A DNA stretch of 64,000 nucleotides from Arthrobacter sp. FW306-2-2C-D06B. Lineage in GTDB: Bacteria > Actinomycetota > Actinomycetes > Actinomycetales > Micrococcaceae. Positions 17,261 to 25,872 of this stretch are shown one piece after another. Every line of letters begins with the position of its first letter. Within the stretch, counting starts at the first letter, position 1. The translations under genes and the position numbers were made by a program. The notes under the pieces are model-generated. The model did no database searches and was not told the origin of the DNA. It was given only the letters and a program-made list of their open reading frames with translations. Where the stretch lies: assembly GCF_021789175.1 (NCBI RefSeq), contig NZ_CP084560.1, positions 3,782,001 to 3,846,000 of the forward strand, written 5' to 3'.

Positions 17261-17578
17261 TTGAGCGCGTCACGTTACTTCCGCAATAGTCGGTCGCCGT
17301 CTGGATGTCATTGCTTTCCACTCTCCAGTTCACCGCCCTGGTTCCGTAGTTGAAGACATGGTCATAGCGCCGGTGTCCGCGTAGCGTTTGGCGGTGCCGG
17401 AGTAAAACGTGGCTGGCGCGTAGGAGTAAGTCACGACGTGTACCCACACGACCTGCCCCACGGGGCAGCTGAGCGAGCCGCTGACGCTCGTCACTGCTGC
17501 CTGCGCGGGCATCGCGGATGCCGCTACCAATGCCATTGCCGCACAAATGCCGATCGTGCCGACTTTTCGAGTTTTCAA
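17253..17578 (-). pseudogene. Small secreted protein gene broken by a frameshift
   Basis: From a TTG start at 17578, preceded by AGGGGG, the frame encodes a signal peptide (basic KTRKVG, hydrophobic core, cleavage after AQA) and a mature part SLSCPVGQVVWVHVV, then meets a stop at 17332-17330. The frame ending at 17255-17253 carries the expected continuation FNYGTRAVNWRVESNDIQTA and a late Cys. Joining them needs one extra base near 17345-17355. The intact product would be about 108 residues, resembling small secreted Cys-pair proteins of Actinobacteria. The overlap with the downstream gene's start supports the second frame as the ancestral 3' end. A sequencing error is possible. Confidence 0.65.
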
Positions 17579-17991
17579 TGCTTCCCCCTGAGCGTCCGGA
17601 CGGGAATTTTCGATGCAAGCCCGCCACTTGGTTTTTACGGTCCTGGAAATTCGAAAATGCCAAAACGTCATTCCTACCTCCCGATAGCAAAGACGAATGG
17701 GACTAGCAAGAATAGACGATGTCCCAAGCACGGACAAGATCTTTTGACAAACAGGTCAGAGGGACTTTTCTAGAAATCCCTCAATGGATTTCTGCTGGCC
17801 ACCTAGTGTCTTCGTAACCTTTACCATCGCGACAAAGCGTCTGATGTATTTGTCAGCACTCAATTCACGCTCGACACCACTCAAAAAATGGTTTCTATGT
17901 ACTCAATTTCGGCTTTTCACCACTCAGCAGGTCCGGGAAACGCCTCCGCAGAAGCCAATCATGGCGTCGGCGGGATCATGCCGGCTTGCTG
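17579..17991. other. AT-richer intergenic stretch
   Basis: About 410 bp with no credible gene on either strand. Base composition is clearly lower in GC than the flanks between roughly 17640 and 17930. A short inverted repeat AGAAATCC/GGATTTCT (17772-17779 with 17786-17793) is present without a T run. The promoter of the small secreted-protein gene should be here, but I cannot place it. Confidence 0.5.
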
Positions 17992-18579
17992 CTACTTCTT
18001 CCGCCCGAACTTCGGCAGGTTCGGCAGGTTCGGCAGGTTCGCCAAGAGGTCGGCAGCCTTCGTGGCGGCACGGCCAACCGTACGGCCGATCTGCTGCGGC
18101 ATGGTGTCGTCGATACCCGCGACTGGGGCAACAGCTCCCGAGGCGGGAACGGTTTCAGGCGAGCGCTCGACGTCGGTGCTCGCCGGGGAGGTGCCGAGCG
18201 GCTCGCCGTGGGGCTGCGTCCGCGGGGTGCCCTGCTGACCAACCGCACCCGGCTGGCCACCCGAACGTGCGCGGGGGCTGCGGGCCGGTGTGGCGGGCTC
18301 GGCCGCGGGCTTCGCGGGACCGACGTCGAACGTCTCCAGCCAGCTGGCAACCCCGGCGAGCGGCTTCGGGTTCAACGCGTAATAGCGCTTCTGCCCCTGT
18401 GCGCGCATGCTGACGAGATCCGCCTCGCGGAGTACCTTCAAGTGTTTTGAGATGGTGGGCTGGCTCGCTGCGAGCTCCTCCACCAGTTCCCCCACAGCCT
18501 TATCCCCAGAGCGGAGGGAAACCAGAATGTCACGCCGGGTTGCCTCAGCAATGACGGCAAATACGTCGTCAGTCACCAT
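17992..18579 (-). CDS. ArsR family winged-helix regulator with disordered tail
   Basis: 195 residues. Residues 1-75 form an ArsR-type winged HTH (VFAVIAEATRRDILVSLR, SQPTISKHLKVLREADLV, GQKRYYALNP). No metal-binding Cys/His cluster is seen, so this is probably not a metal sensor. Residues 95-195 are Pro/Ala/Thr-rich, presumably disordered, and end with the reiterated NLPNLPNLPKFGRKK encoded by three tandem 9-bp GGCAGGTTC repeats. ATG at 18579 has GGGAGG upstream. The basic tail could bind DNA or a partner. It lies between the AT-rich patch and the acuC gene. Confidence 0.85.
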   Translation of the reverse strand: MVTDDVFAVIAEATRRDILVSLRSGDKAVGELVEELAASQPTISKHLKVLREADLVSMRAQGQKRYYALNPKPLAGVASWLETFDVGPAKPAAEPATPARSPRARSGGQPGAVGQQGTPRTQPHGEPLGTSPASTDVERSPETVPASGAVAPVAGIDDTMPQQIGRTVGRAATKAADLLANLPNLPNLPKFGRKK

Positions 18580-18677
18580 GCCTCCCACCCTAGCGACATA
18601 TACGCCAAAAGGCATCAACTATTTCGCCTCTGCGCGTGCCGTTGACCCGAGCCTTGCGCCAGCTGGGCAAACACGCA

Positions 18678-19889
18678 TCAGTCGAACCAAGGATCCAGTC
18701 CGTAAAGCGGGAAAATCTCCTTGCGGGTGGCGATGATGGTGCGGTCCACGGCATCCGCGGGGTCGTACCCGACCTCCCACGAACGCCACCACGTATCGAC
18801 GCCGTCGCCCATGAGCTCCGGTACCGTTTCCCCGTACTTTTCCCGGACATAGCTGCGGAAAGCCTCCGGGACCGGAGCCGTCAGCTGGACGGGATGTTGG
18901 GCCACGATGCCTATCAAGTGGCTCCACGTGCGCGGTACCACTCCCGTGATGTCGTAGCCCCCTCCCCCGGTGGCGATCCAACGGTTTTCGCAGAACCTGG
19001 CGGCGAGGCCCGCGACGGCGGTGGCCGCCTCGCGTTGGCCGTCAACACTCAGGTTGAGGTGCGTGAGGGGATCGAGTTTGTGGGAATCGCAGCCATGCTG
19101 GCTCACGATGACTTCCGGTTCGAAGGCCTGCACGAGTTGCGGCACCACCGCGTGGAAGGCCCGCAACCACCCGGCGTCGCCCGTCCACGCAGGCAACGCC
19201 ACGTTGACGGCCGTGCCCAGCGCGTCCTGGCCGCCGATCTCGTTGGCGAATCCCGTTCCGGGAAACAACGAGAGCCCGCTTTCGTGCAGGGAAATCGTCA
19301 GGACCCTGGGGTCGTTCCAGAAGATGCTCTGGGTGCCGTCGCCGTGGTGGGCATCGACGTCGATGTACGCGACCCGCCGGACACCGCCGTCGAGCAGCCT
19401 CTGCACGGCGAGAGCGGCGTCGTTATAGATGCAGAAGCCGCTGGCACGCTCGCGGGAGGCGTGATGCATGCCGCCGCCGAAGTTGACGGCCCGCACGGCG
19501 GTCCCGGACAGAATGGCCTCGGCCGCGAGCAACGACCCTCCGGCAAGCCGGGCGCTGGCTTCGTGCATCCCGCCAAAAGCGGGATCATCCTCGGTGCCGA
19601 GCCCGCGTTCCGGGTCCGGCGTCGTCGGGTCTTCGCTTGCACGCCGCACCGCGGCAACATATTCGGCACTGTGCACTGCCAGGAGTTCGACGTCGGACGC
19701 GACCTCGGGCGCCTGGACGGACACATGCTCCAAGTCGAATAGTCCGAGCGCCGCTGCGAGCCTGGCAGTCAGTTCCAGCCGGGCTGGAGCCATCGGATGC
19801 GAGGGCCCGAAATTGTATGCGGTCATGGCGGGATCCCACGCCACCGTCGTTGGCAGCGGGGACGGACGGAGGCCTGCCCAGGAAGTCAT
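18678..19889 (-). CDS. acuC: AcuC-type class I histone deacetylase-like amidohydrolase
   Basis: 403 residues. The zinc-deacetylase pattern is complete: NFGGGMHHA with the catalytic His pair, YIDVDAHHGDG (zinc Asp/His), HGCDSHKLDP (zinc Asp), and ATGGGGYD near the C-terminus. In Bacillus, AcuC deacetylates and activates acetyl-CoA synthetase; an acs gene is present at 49451, so it is a plausible substrate here (inference). ATG at 19889 has no Shine-Dalgarno, but TAGCCT (19897-19902, minus strand sense) lies 7 nt upstream, consistent with a leaderless mRNA. It is divergent from the trkH gene. Confidence 0.92.
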   Translation of the reverse strand: MTSWAGLRPSPLPTTVAWDPAMTAYNFGPSHPMAPARLELTARLAAALGLFDLEHVSVQAPEVASDVELLAVHSAEYVAAVRRASEDPTTPDPERGLGTEDDPAFGGMHEASARLAGGSLLAAEAILSGTAVRAVNFGGGMHHASRERASGFCIYNDAALAVQRLLDGGVRRVAYIDVDAHHGDGTQSIFWNDPRVLTISLHESGLSLFPGTGFANEIGGQDALGTAVNVALPAWTGDAGWLRAFHAVVPQLVQAFEPEVIVSQHGCDSHKLDPLTHLNLSVDGQREAATAVAGLAARFCENRWIATGGGGYDITGVVPRTWSHLIGIVAQHPVQLTAPVPEAFRSYVREKYGETVPELMGDGVDTWWRSWEVGYDPADAVDRTIIATRKEIFPLYGLDPWFD

Positions 19890-20001
19890 CAATGACAGGC
19901 TACCCGAGCGGCGGGAGCGCACCTGCCCCGTTACGGCGGGCGATTAGTGGTTTACTACTCAGGAAAGCAGAATCAATCGACAAGAAGCGAACAGCACTGC
20001 C

Positions 20002-21435
20002 ATGACTCAGAGCCAGTCGAGGTCCCGAGACCCGGCCAGCTGGCAAACCGTCCAGCCGGAGCGGGGAGGCCTGTGGATATTCACGGGTATCCGCGACTTC
20101 ATCGACAACATCGCCAACTCCTCGCCGGCGCGATTGGCGCTCACGGCGTACGTCTTCGCGATTCTCTTGTTCACCGGTCTGCTTTCCCTGCCGGCGGCAT
20201 CGGCGGACGGTTCGGTCACTCCCATCCACCAAGCCTTGTTCACCGCTGTTTCCAGCGTTTGTGTTACCGGTTTGACGGTTGTCTCGACGGCGACGCACTG
20301 GACCTTCTTCGGCCAGCTCGTGATTCTCGTGGGCATCTTCGTGGGTGGATTGGGAACCCTGACACTCGCATCCCTCCTGGCGCTCATGGTCAGCAAACGG
20401 CTGGGCGTGAGGGGCAAGCTCATTGCCCAGGAGGCCATGAACAACGCCGGACGCTTGGGCGAAGTGGGTACATTGTTGCGGATCGTCATCTCGACGTCCG
20501 TGACCATCGAGGCCGTCCTGGCCGTCGCGATGATTCCCCGGTTCCTGACACTCGGAGAGGACTTCTGGCAGGCCGTCTGGCACGGGGTCTTCTATTCGAT
20601 TTCTTCCTTCAACAATGCCGGTTTCACACCTCATTCCGACGGAATCGTGCCGTACGAGGCGGATCTGTGGATTCTTGTGCCGCTCATGCTTGGAGTGTTC
20701 CTTGGCAGCCTCGGCTTCCCGGTCATGTTGGTGCTCCGACGGCACGGCCTCAATTGGAAGAAGTGGAGCCTTCACACCAAGCTGACCATCCAGGTTTCCC
20801 TGATTCTCCTCGTTGCCGGCGCAGTCCTCTGGGCTTTGATGGAATGGGACAACACCAACACCATCGCCAACATGAGCTTTGGGGATAAGATCACGCATTC
20901 CATTTTCGCCTCGGTGATGACGCGCTCCGGTGGCTTCAACCTGGTTGACCAGAGCCATATGGATTCCACCACAAGGCTCCTGTCGGACGCGCTCATGTTC
21001 GCCGGCGGTGGTTCGGCGTCGACGGCGGGCGGCATCAAGGTGACCACCATTGCGGTCATGTTCCTCGCCATCGTCGCTGAGGCCCGGGGCGACGACGACG
21101 TCAAAGTTTACGGGCGCACGATCCCCGAAGGCACCATGCGGGTAGCCATCTCGGTGATCGTCGCCGGTGCTACCTTGGTTTGCGCATCCGCATTCCTGCT
21201 GTTGGCCATCAGCGGCGCGAGCCTGGACCGGGTGCTCTTCGAAACCATTTCGGCCTTTGCAACTGTGGGACTTAGCACGAACCTCAGCGCCGAGCTGCCG
21301 CCGTCGGGGGTCTACGTTCTCGCCGCACTCATGTTCGCCGGCCGCATCGGCACCATAACCCTTGCCTCAGCCCTGGCCCTCCGCCAGCGCAGGCAGCTAT
21401 TCCATTATCCGGAAGAGAGGCCGATCATTGGCTAA
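20002..21435 (+). CDS. TrkH/KtrB family potassium uptake protein
   Basis: 477 residues. It is the membrane channel subunit with four M1-P-M2 repeats. The four filter loops are recognisable: SSVCVTGLTV, SFNNAGFT, MTRSGGFN and SAFATVGLS, with the key glycine in each. The length and a short N-terminal cytoplasmic segment resemble KtrB more than E. coli TrkH. It pairs with the downstream NAD-binding subunit, whose start overlaps this stop by 8 bp, so the two are made together as one K+ transporter. Confidence 0.93.
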   Translation: MTQSQSRSRDPASWQTVQPERGGLWIFTGIRDFIDNIANSSPARLALTAYVFAILLFTGLLSLPAASADGSVTPIHQALFTAVSSVCVTGLTVVSTATHWTFFGQLVILVGIFVGGLGTLTLASLLALMVSKRLGVRGKLIAQEAMNNAGRLGEVGTLLRIVISTSVTIEAVLAVAMIPRFLTLGEDFWQAVWHGVFYSISSFNNAGFTPHSDGIVPYEADLWILVPLMLGVFLGSLGFPVMLVLRRHGLNWKKWSLHTKLTIQVSLILLVAGAVLWALMEWDNTNTIANMSFGDKITHSIFASVMTRSGGFNLVDQSHMDSTTRLLSDALMFAGGGSASTAGGIKVTTIAVMFLAIVAEARGDDDVKVYGRTIPEGTMRVAISVIVAGATLVCASAFLLLAISGASLDRVLFETISAFATVGLSTNLSAELPPSGVYVLAALMFAGRIGTITLASALALRQRRQLFHYPEERPIIG

Positions 21436-22114
21436 TTCAACAGGCGCCCCCAACCGGCCGGCGCACAACGCGCCCGTGCTGGTGATCGGCTTGGGCCGAT
21501 TCGGTGCTGCCACCGCCGAGCAGCTCGTCAAGCAGGGACGCGAAGTCCTGGCCATCGAGCGGGACCGCACGCTCGTCCAGAACTGGGCTTCCGTGCTGAC
21601 CCACGTCGTCGAGGCCGACGCCACCAACATCGATGCCCTCCGCCAGCTCGGCGCGCAGGAATTCAGCTCTGCCGTGGTGGGCGTGGGAACGTCGATCGAG
21701 TCCTCCGTGCTGATCACAGTGAACCTCGTGGATCTGGGCATCGAACACCTCTGGGTGAAAGCCATCACGGCATCGCACGGCAAGATCCTCACCCGCATCG
21801 GCGCCAACCACGTCATCTACCCCGAGGCCGACGCGGGCGTCCGTGCGGCACACCTGGTCTCCGGGCGCATGCTGGACTTCATCGAGTTCGACGACGATTT
21901 CGCCATCGTGAAAATGTATCCGCCCAAGGAAACAGTGGGCTTCACGCTGGATGAGTCCAAGGTCCGTTCCAAGTACGGCGTGACCATTGTCGGCGTGAAG
22001 TCCCCCGGCGAGGACTTCACCTACGCCCGGCCGGACACGAAAGTTTCCGGCCGCGACATGTTGATTGTGTCCGGGCACGTGGACCTGCTGGAACGGTTCG
22101 CGGCGCGACCGTAG
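21428..22114 (+). CDS. TrkA/KtrA family potassium channel regulatory subunit
   Basis: 228 residues. It has an RCK-N Rossmann domain (VLVIGLGRFGAATAEQL, with Glu after strand 2 in LAIERD) and a C-terminal RCK-C domain. The soluble subunit gates the TrkH/KtrB channel by binding ATP/ADP or NAD(H). The chosen start is TTG at 21428, with GAGAGG about 7 nt upstream, inside the trkH 3' end. This gives the usual KtrA length; an earlier ATG would add a stretch that is a frame shadow of trkH. Translational coupling by the 8-bp overlap is likely. Confidence 0.9.
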   Translation: MANSTGAPNRPAHNAPVLVIGLGRFGAATAEQLVKQGREVLAIERDRTLVQNWASVLTHVVEADATNIDALRQLGAQEFSSAVVGVGTSIESSVLITVNLVDLGIEHLWVKAITASHGKILTRIGANHVIYPEADAGVRAAHLVSGRMLDFIEFDDDFAIVKMYPPKETVGFTLDESKVRSKYGVTIVGVKSPGEDFTYARPDTKVSGRDMLIVSGHVDLLERFAARP

Positions 22115-22140
22115 CTGACTCTGGCTGCGGCCGCCTGGAA

Positions 22141-22971
22141 CTAGGCGAGCTGCTGCGTGATCTCCGCGGCCCGGGCCGCTGCCGCGCGGGCTCCGTCGGC
22201 GATGATCGCAGGTATGCCGCCGTCGTTGAATGCCGCGATGGCACGTTCCGTGGTGCCATTGGGGCTGGTCACGGCGATGCGCAGCGCAGTGGGGTCCGCA
22301 CCCGGCTCCGCAAGCATGAAACCCGCGCCTGCCACAGTCTCGCGTGAAATCATGAGGGAGAGCTCGGGGTCCAGGCCAAGCTCGACGCCGGCGGCCGCCA
22401 TGGCCTCGGCAAGGTAGAACGCGTACGCGGGGCCAGAGCCGCTGATGGCGGACAGTGCATCCACCTGCTCCTCCGGGATCTCGACCACGGTGCCGGCGGC
22501 GGCGAGGATGTCCTTGGCCAGCTGGAGCTGCTCGGGCGTGCAGTTGGTCCCAGCTGAAACGGAGACCACCCCACGTCCGAGTTTGGCGGGCGTGTTGGGC
22601 ATGGTGCGGATGACCGGCTGACCTGCGGGAAGGGCTGCTTCCAGCTGGGCGATGGACACAGCGGCGGCAACGCTGATCACAATGGTGTTCTTAGCCAGCG
22701 AGGGCGAGATTTCCCGTGCGAGATCGGCAATGCCGACAGGCTTGACACCAAGTATGACAACCGAAGCGCCCTTCGTAGCCAGCTTGTTGTTGTCTGGCTC
22801 CTCGGCTCCGGCGATGGTCATGACATGGTGGCGCTCAGCCAGTTCGGCGGCGCGCTCTGCTCGACGTACGGTTGCGACGACGTCCGAGGGATCCGTTCCG
22901 GCGGCAAGCAGGCCGCCCAGGATGGCCTCGTTCATGGACCCACAGCCAAGGAATGCGATTCGGTTGCTCAT
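22141..22971 (-). CDS. proC: Pyrroline-5-carboxylate reductase
   Basis: 276 residues. It reduces pyrroline-5-carboxylate to proline with NADPH. The N-terminal Rossmann motif FLGCGSMNEA is at residues 6-15. Later family motifs are VIRTMPNTPAKLGRG, the substrate-binding ALSAISGSGPAYAF, and VTSPNGTTERAIAAF (the usual SPGGTT signature reads SPNGTT here). ATG at 22971 has GGAG just upstream. It ends convergently with trkA, 26 bp apart. Confidence 0.94.
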   Translation of the reverse strand: MSNRIAFLGCGSMNEAILGGLLAAGTDPSDVVATVRRAERAAELAERHHVMTIAGAEEPDNNKLATKGASVVILGVKPVGIADLAREISPSLAKNTIVISVAAAVSIAQLEAALPAGQPVIRTMPNTPAKLGRGVVSVSAGTNCTPEQLQLAKDILAAAGTVVEIPEEQVDALSAISGSGPAYAFYLAEAMAAAGVELGLDPELSLMISRETVAGAGFMLAEPGADPTALRIAVTSPNGTTERAIAAFNDGGIPAIIADGARAAAARAAEITQQLA

Positions 22972-23151
22972 GGCTCCATGATGCCAGTTCAGCTGCGCCA
23001 CCGCAGAACCAATGCCGTACTGTCCAGAGGTGCCCAGGATTCCCAGCTAGTTCCCAAGATTATTGCAGGCTGCACCCAATATCGCTCCGTAACGTAGTAA
23101 TTACCTCATTGAGGGTGCGAGTGATGAGGCGGGCATGGGGATGTCCGCCAC

Positions 23152-23212
23152 AAGCACCGGTGGTCGAACGGGTTTCCCCCCATTTTCCCGTATCGACCGC
23201 CGGTGCTTTCTC
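23152..23212. terminator. Long hairpin downstream of the sugar isomerase gene
   Basis: Arms beginning AAGCACCGG (23152-23160) and ending CCGGTGCTT (23200-23208), with further GGTCGA/TCGACC and CGGG/CCCG pairing inside, form a long imperfect stem 12 bp after the isomerase stop. T residues follow only on the plus side. It likely ends the minus-strand operon. The rest of the 22972-23223 gap holds nothing recognisable. Confidence 0.55.
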
Positions 23213-23223
23213 GTTTAAGGAGC

Positions 23224-24060
23224 TTAGATCTCGAAGGCTCCCACGAGCGGGGCTCCCAAGTGCTGGCGCGCAAAACGCAGCGTCTCGGCGAGCCATTCCT
23301 CGCGTTCACCGGCAGCTTTGGCCTTGCGTGTCGAAATCTCGGCAACCACGGTGCCCTCGAATCCGTTGGATGCAAGATACTGCAGCGCCTCGGCGCACTG
23401 TTGGGTCCCGTAGCCGGGGATCAAGTGTTCGTCCTTGCCCGAGCCCGAACCATCCGTGAGGTGGACGTGGCGGAGCTTGCTCCCGAGCGCCCGGATCGCC
23501 TCAAGGCTGTTGGCACCCGCTGTGGCCGCGTGCGAGAAGTCCCAGGTGACGTCGTCGTAATCCTGGCCCATCGGATCCCAGTGCGGAAGGTAAGCGAGCG
23601 CCTCACGGCCGCGCACGCGCCACGGGTACATGTTCTCTACCGCGATGTGCACCTGATACATCGCCGCGATCTCGCGGACACCGGCAGCGAAGTTCTCTGC
23701 GTAGTTCGACTGCCAGCGGAACGGCGGATGGACCACCACGGTGTTGCAGCCGACTTCGCGCGCCATCTGGCAGGACATCTCGATCTTGTTCCACGCCGGA
23801 CCCCAAACCTGCTGGGTCAGGAGCAGGGTGGGGGCGTGGATGGAGACGATCTGCTGGTCGTATCGATGGCTTAGCTGGATGAGGGCATCCGGGTTCTGGC
23901 TGGTGGCGTTGTTAGTCACCATCACCTCGACACCGTCGTACCCCAGGTCCTGGGCCACGGCAAAGGCGTCATGGACGCTGAGCGGATAGACAGAGGCGCT
24001 GGATAGCGCCACCGGGATCCTCGGCGTGTCTTCTTCGGAATGCTCGACGTCGGTGCTCAT
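23224..24060 (-). CDS. Sugar phosphate isomerase/epimerase (xylose isomerase-like TIM barrel)
   Basis: 278 residues, AP-endonuclease-2/xylose-isomerase-like TIM barrel. Conserved metal-binding positions appear as VSIHAPTLL, VVVHPPFRW, IAVENMYPW (Glu), TWDFSHAATAG (Asp/His), HVHLTDGSG (His) and VVAEIS (Glu). The precise substrate is unknown; it is a common neighbour of Ppx in Actinobacteria. The ATG at 24060 lies 1 bp after the ppx stop (TAAC-ATG), so the two are co-translated. The last gene of the pair is followed by a long hairpin. Confidence 0.85.
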   Translation of the reverse strand: MSTDVEHSEEDTPRIPVALSSASVYPLSVHDAFAVAQDLGYDGVEVMVTNNATSQNPDALIQLSHRYDQQIVSIHAPTLLLTQQVWGPAWNKIEMSCQMAREVGCNTVVVHPPFRWQSNYAENFAAGVREIAAMYQVHIAVENMYPWRVRGREALAYLPHWDPMGQDYDDVTWDFSHAATAGANSLEAIRALGSKLRHVHLTDGSGSGKDEHLIPGYGTQQCAEALQYLASNGFEGTVVAEISTRKAKAAGEREEWLAETLRFARQHLGAPLVGAFEI

Positions 24061-24061
24061 G

Positions 24062-25126
24062 TTAGTTGGCCTGCCTCCCGGCGATGGGGATTGGTAAAGA
24101 TACTGCCGCGGGCGCGGCCGTTCCGGTGTTGGCGCCCTGGCGTGGTACCGGTACCGCGCCTCCGAGCCCGACATGCGGAGCCGGGGCCAGCGGGCCATCG
24201 AAGATCAGCTGGTCGAGCCGGCGCAGGATCAATCCCTCGCGCAAGGCCCAAGGGCAGATCTCCATGCTGGGAAACTCGAACATTTCCAATGCGGCCTCGG
24301 CCACGAGGGCACCCGCAAGGATCTGCGCCGCCCGCGCATCCGAGACGCCCGGAAGGTACAGCCGATCCTCGACGGTCATGGCCGAGATCCGCTGCGCCCA
24401 GAGACCAAGGTCCGTGGCGTGGAGTTCGCGCTTGACGTACGGGCCGGCGCCGCTCGGTGCCGCGCCCGCGATGCGCGCAAGCGAACGGAAGGTCTTGGAG
24501 GTTCCGGCCACCAGGTTGGCCCGGCCCAGTTGCTTGAACTCACGCACCACGGGCTTGAGAGTGTGGCGGATGTACTTGCGCAGCTCTTTGACGCTCTTAG
24601 CCGTAGGCGGGTCATTGTGGAGCCAGTCCCTGGTCAAACGGCTGGCGCCAAGCGGTACTGACACTGCGAGCTCGGGCAGCTCGTCCTGGCCGAGCGCCAT
24701 TTCGAAGGAGCCACCGCCGATGTCCAGGTCCAGGATTGGACCGGCGCCCCAGCCGTACCAGCGGCGGACCGCGAAGAACGTCATGGATGCTTCTTCGCTG
24801 CCGGTCAGTTCCTGCAGGGTCACGGTGGTCTCGTGCTTCACCCGGGCAAGGACCTCGACGCCGTTGGTGGCTTCGCGGATGGCCGAAGTACAAAAAGCCA
24901 GGAGGTCCTCGGCCTTGTGGCGGGCTGCGAACTCCCACGCTTCGAGGACGAATTCGATCAACTCGTGTTGTCCGGCGTCGTTGATGTTACCGTCGGCGTC
25001 CAGGAACTGAACCAGCGAAAGCGGTCGCTTATGGGAGGCAAACGCGACCGGGCGTGCGCCTGGATGCGCATCCACCAAAAGCAAATGGACGGTGTTGGAA
25101 CCGATGTCTAGGACGCCAAGACGCAT
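24062..25126 (-). CDS. ppx: Exopolyphosphatase / guanosine pentaphosphate phosphatase (Ppx/GppA family)
   Basis: 354 residues of the ASKHA fold. Nucleotide/phosphate loops are visible: VLDIGSNTVHLLLVD (residues 4-18) and LDLDIGGGSFEMAL (phosphate 2). The catalytic Glu is expected in GSEEASMTFFAVRR. It hydrolyses terminal phosphates of polyphosphate or pppGpp. The length is that of the short actinobacterial Ppx with no C-terminal HD domain; the last 40 residues are Pro/Ala/Gly-rich and probably disordered. ATG at 25126 starts exactly at the first strand. It is translated with the isomerase gene downstream. Confidence 0.92.
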   Translation of the reverse strand: MRLGVLDIGSNTVHLLLVDAHPGARPVAFASHKRPLSLVQFLDADGNINDAGQHELIEFVLEAWEFAARHKAEDLLAFCTSAIREATNGVEVLARVKHETTVTLQELTGSEEASMTFFAVRRWYGWGAGPILDLDIGGGSFEMALGQDELPELAVSVPLGASRLTRDWLHNDPPTAKSVKELRKYIRHTLKPVVREFKQLGRANLVAGTSKTFRSLARIAGAAPSGAGPYVKRELHATDLGLWAQRISAMTVEDRLYLPGVSDARAAQILAGALVAEAALEMFEFPSMEICPWALREGLILRRLDQLIFDGPLAPAPHVGLGGAVPVPRQGANTGTAAPAAVSLPIPIAGRQAN

Positions 25127-25197
25127 TCTGCCATTATTCCCCGATTCGAAGCGTGTGAAGCAAGTTCGACTGCCGATTCGTGCCGGCGGTTAGTCAA

Positions 25198-25686
25198 TTA
25201 GTCCCGGGGTCCGTCGGTGCGTGCTTCGGCAGTTGGGTCGGCGGCTTCGTCGGCTTCATCGGCTTCGTCGGCTTCGTCGGCGCGGGTGAAGTCACGGCGG
25301 ACGTTGGCGATGCCTTCCGGACCCATCTCGAAGCCGTGCTCGCTGCCGGGGTTGATCACGAGGCCCAGCTCGTCACCGATGCTGTCCAGAATCGCAGAAC
25401 CGTGGGTGCCGAGGACGTTGGGTGCGGCCTCAAGGAAGTGCGACTCCACCCGGCTCGGGTGGCTGAAAACGGCGAGTACGGGCTGGCCCTCGGAGTTGGC
25501 GAGGACAAGTGGCTCCACGGCGGCGTCAGGCTTATCCAAGTTGTCGGTGCTCAGGATGTAGACCTCGTTGTTCAGGAAGGCCAGGATGACGTCCACCGGG
25601 TTCGCGTCGGGTTGCCCGGACTTTGCGAGCTTGGACTCAAGGTCGTTCAAAGGCAGGGATTCCGGGGGTGCAGGCTGATCTGTCAT
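25198..25686 (-). CDS. SseB family protein with acidic repeat tail
   Basis: 162 residues. The N-terminal 110 residues match the SseB-type fold (PLVLANSEGQPVLAVFSHP and a following alpha/beta unit). From residue 130 the chain is ADEADEADEADEA and then polar residues to the end. The tail is encoded by tandem 9-bp units (GGCTTCGTC on the plus strand) at about 25243-25280, a likely slippage hot spot. SseB-domain function in Actinobacteria is unknown; the name derives from an enterobacterial secretion protein. ATG at 25686 has a weak site upstream. Confidence 0.82.
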   Translation of the reverse strand: MTDQPAPPESLPLNDLESKLAKSGQPDANPVDVILAFLNNEVYILSTDNLDKPDAAVEPLVLANSEGQPVLAVFSHPSRVESHFLEAAPNVLGTHGSAILDSIGDELGLVINPGSEHGFEMGPEGIANVRRDFTRADEADEADEADEAADPTAEARTDGPRD

Positions 25687-25810
25687 GATTCCACTCGATC
25701 ACGGTTCCCCTGTCCGAAGCAATTCCCGGGCCTCTCGCTGGCCTCTCTCTGGCCTCGATCCCGGCCCTCCCGACGCCCGCCCGCCGTCGAGCCTGCCCGC
25801 CCGCCGTCGC

Positions 25811-25872
25811 GATCGTGGGTGCGGGCCGGGGGCTGCGTTCCGGAACGTAGCCCCCGGCCCGGACCCACGATC
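25811..25872. terminator. Very strong hairpin after the AbiEi/DUF559-like gene
   Basis: Arms GATCGTGGGTGCGGGCCGGG and its counterpart ending GGACCCACGATC pair with few mismatches over more than 25 bp, centred on TTCCGGAA. It abuts the stop of the minus-strand gene at 25873. There is no T run, but the stem is exceptional. Confidence 0.7.

Noticed and set aside
17345..17355. Programmed frameshift in the secreted-protein gene
   Set aside because: No slippery heptamer or downstream pseudoknot is evident at the junction; a simple one-base deletion is the simpler reading.
17772..17793. Terminator in the AT-rich gap
   Set aside because: The AGAAATCC/GGATTTCT stem is only 8 bp, AT-rich and without a T run in either direction next to a gene end.
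23002..23222. A small gene or tRNA in the gap before the sugar isomerase
   Set aside because: No cloverleaf or conserved T-loop sequence, and short frames have no start signal or recognisable product.
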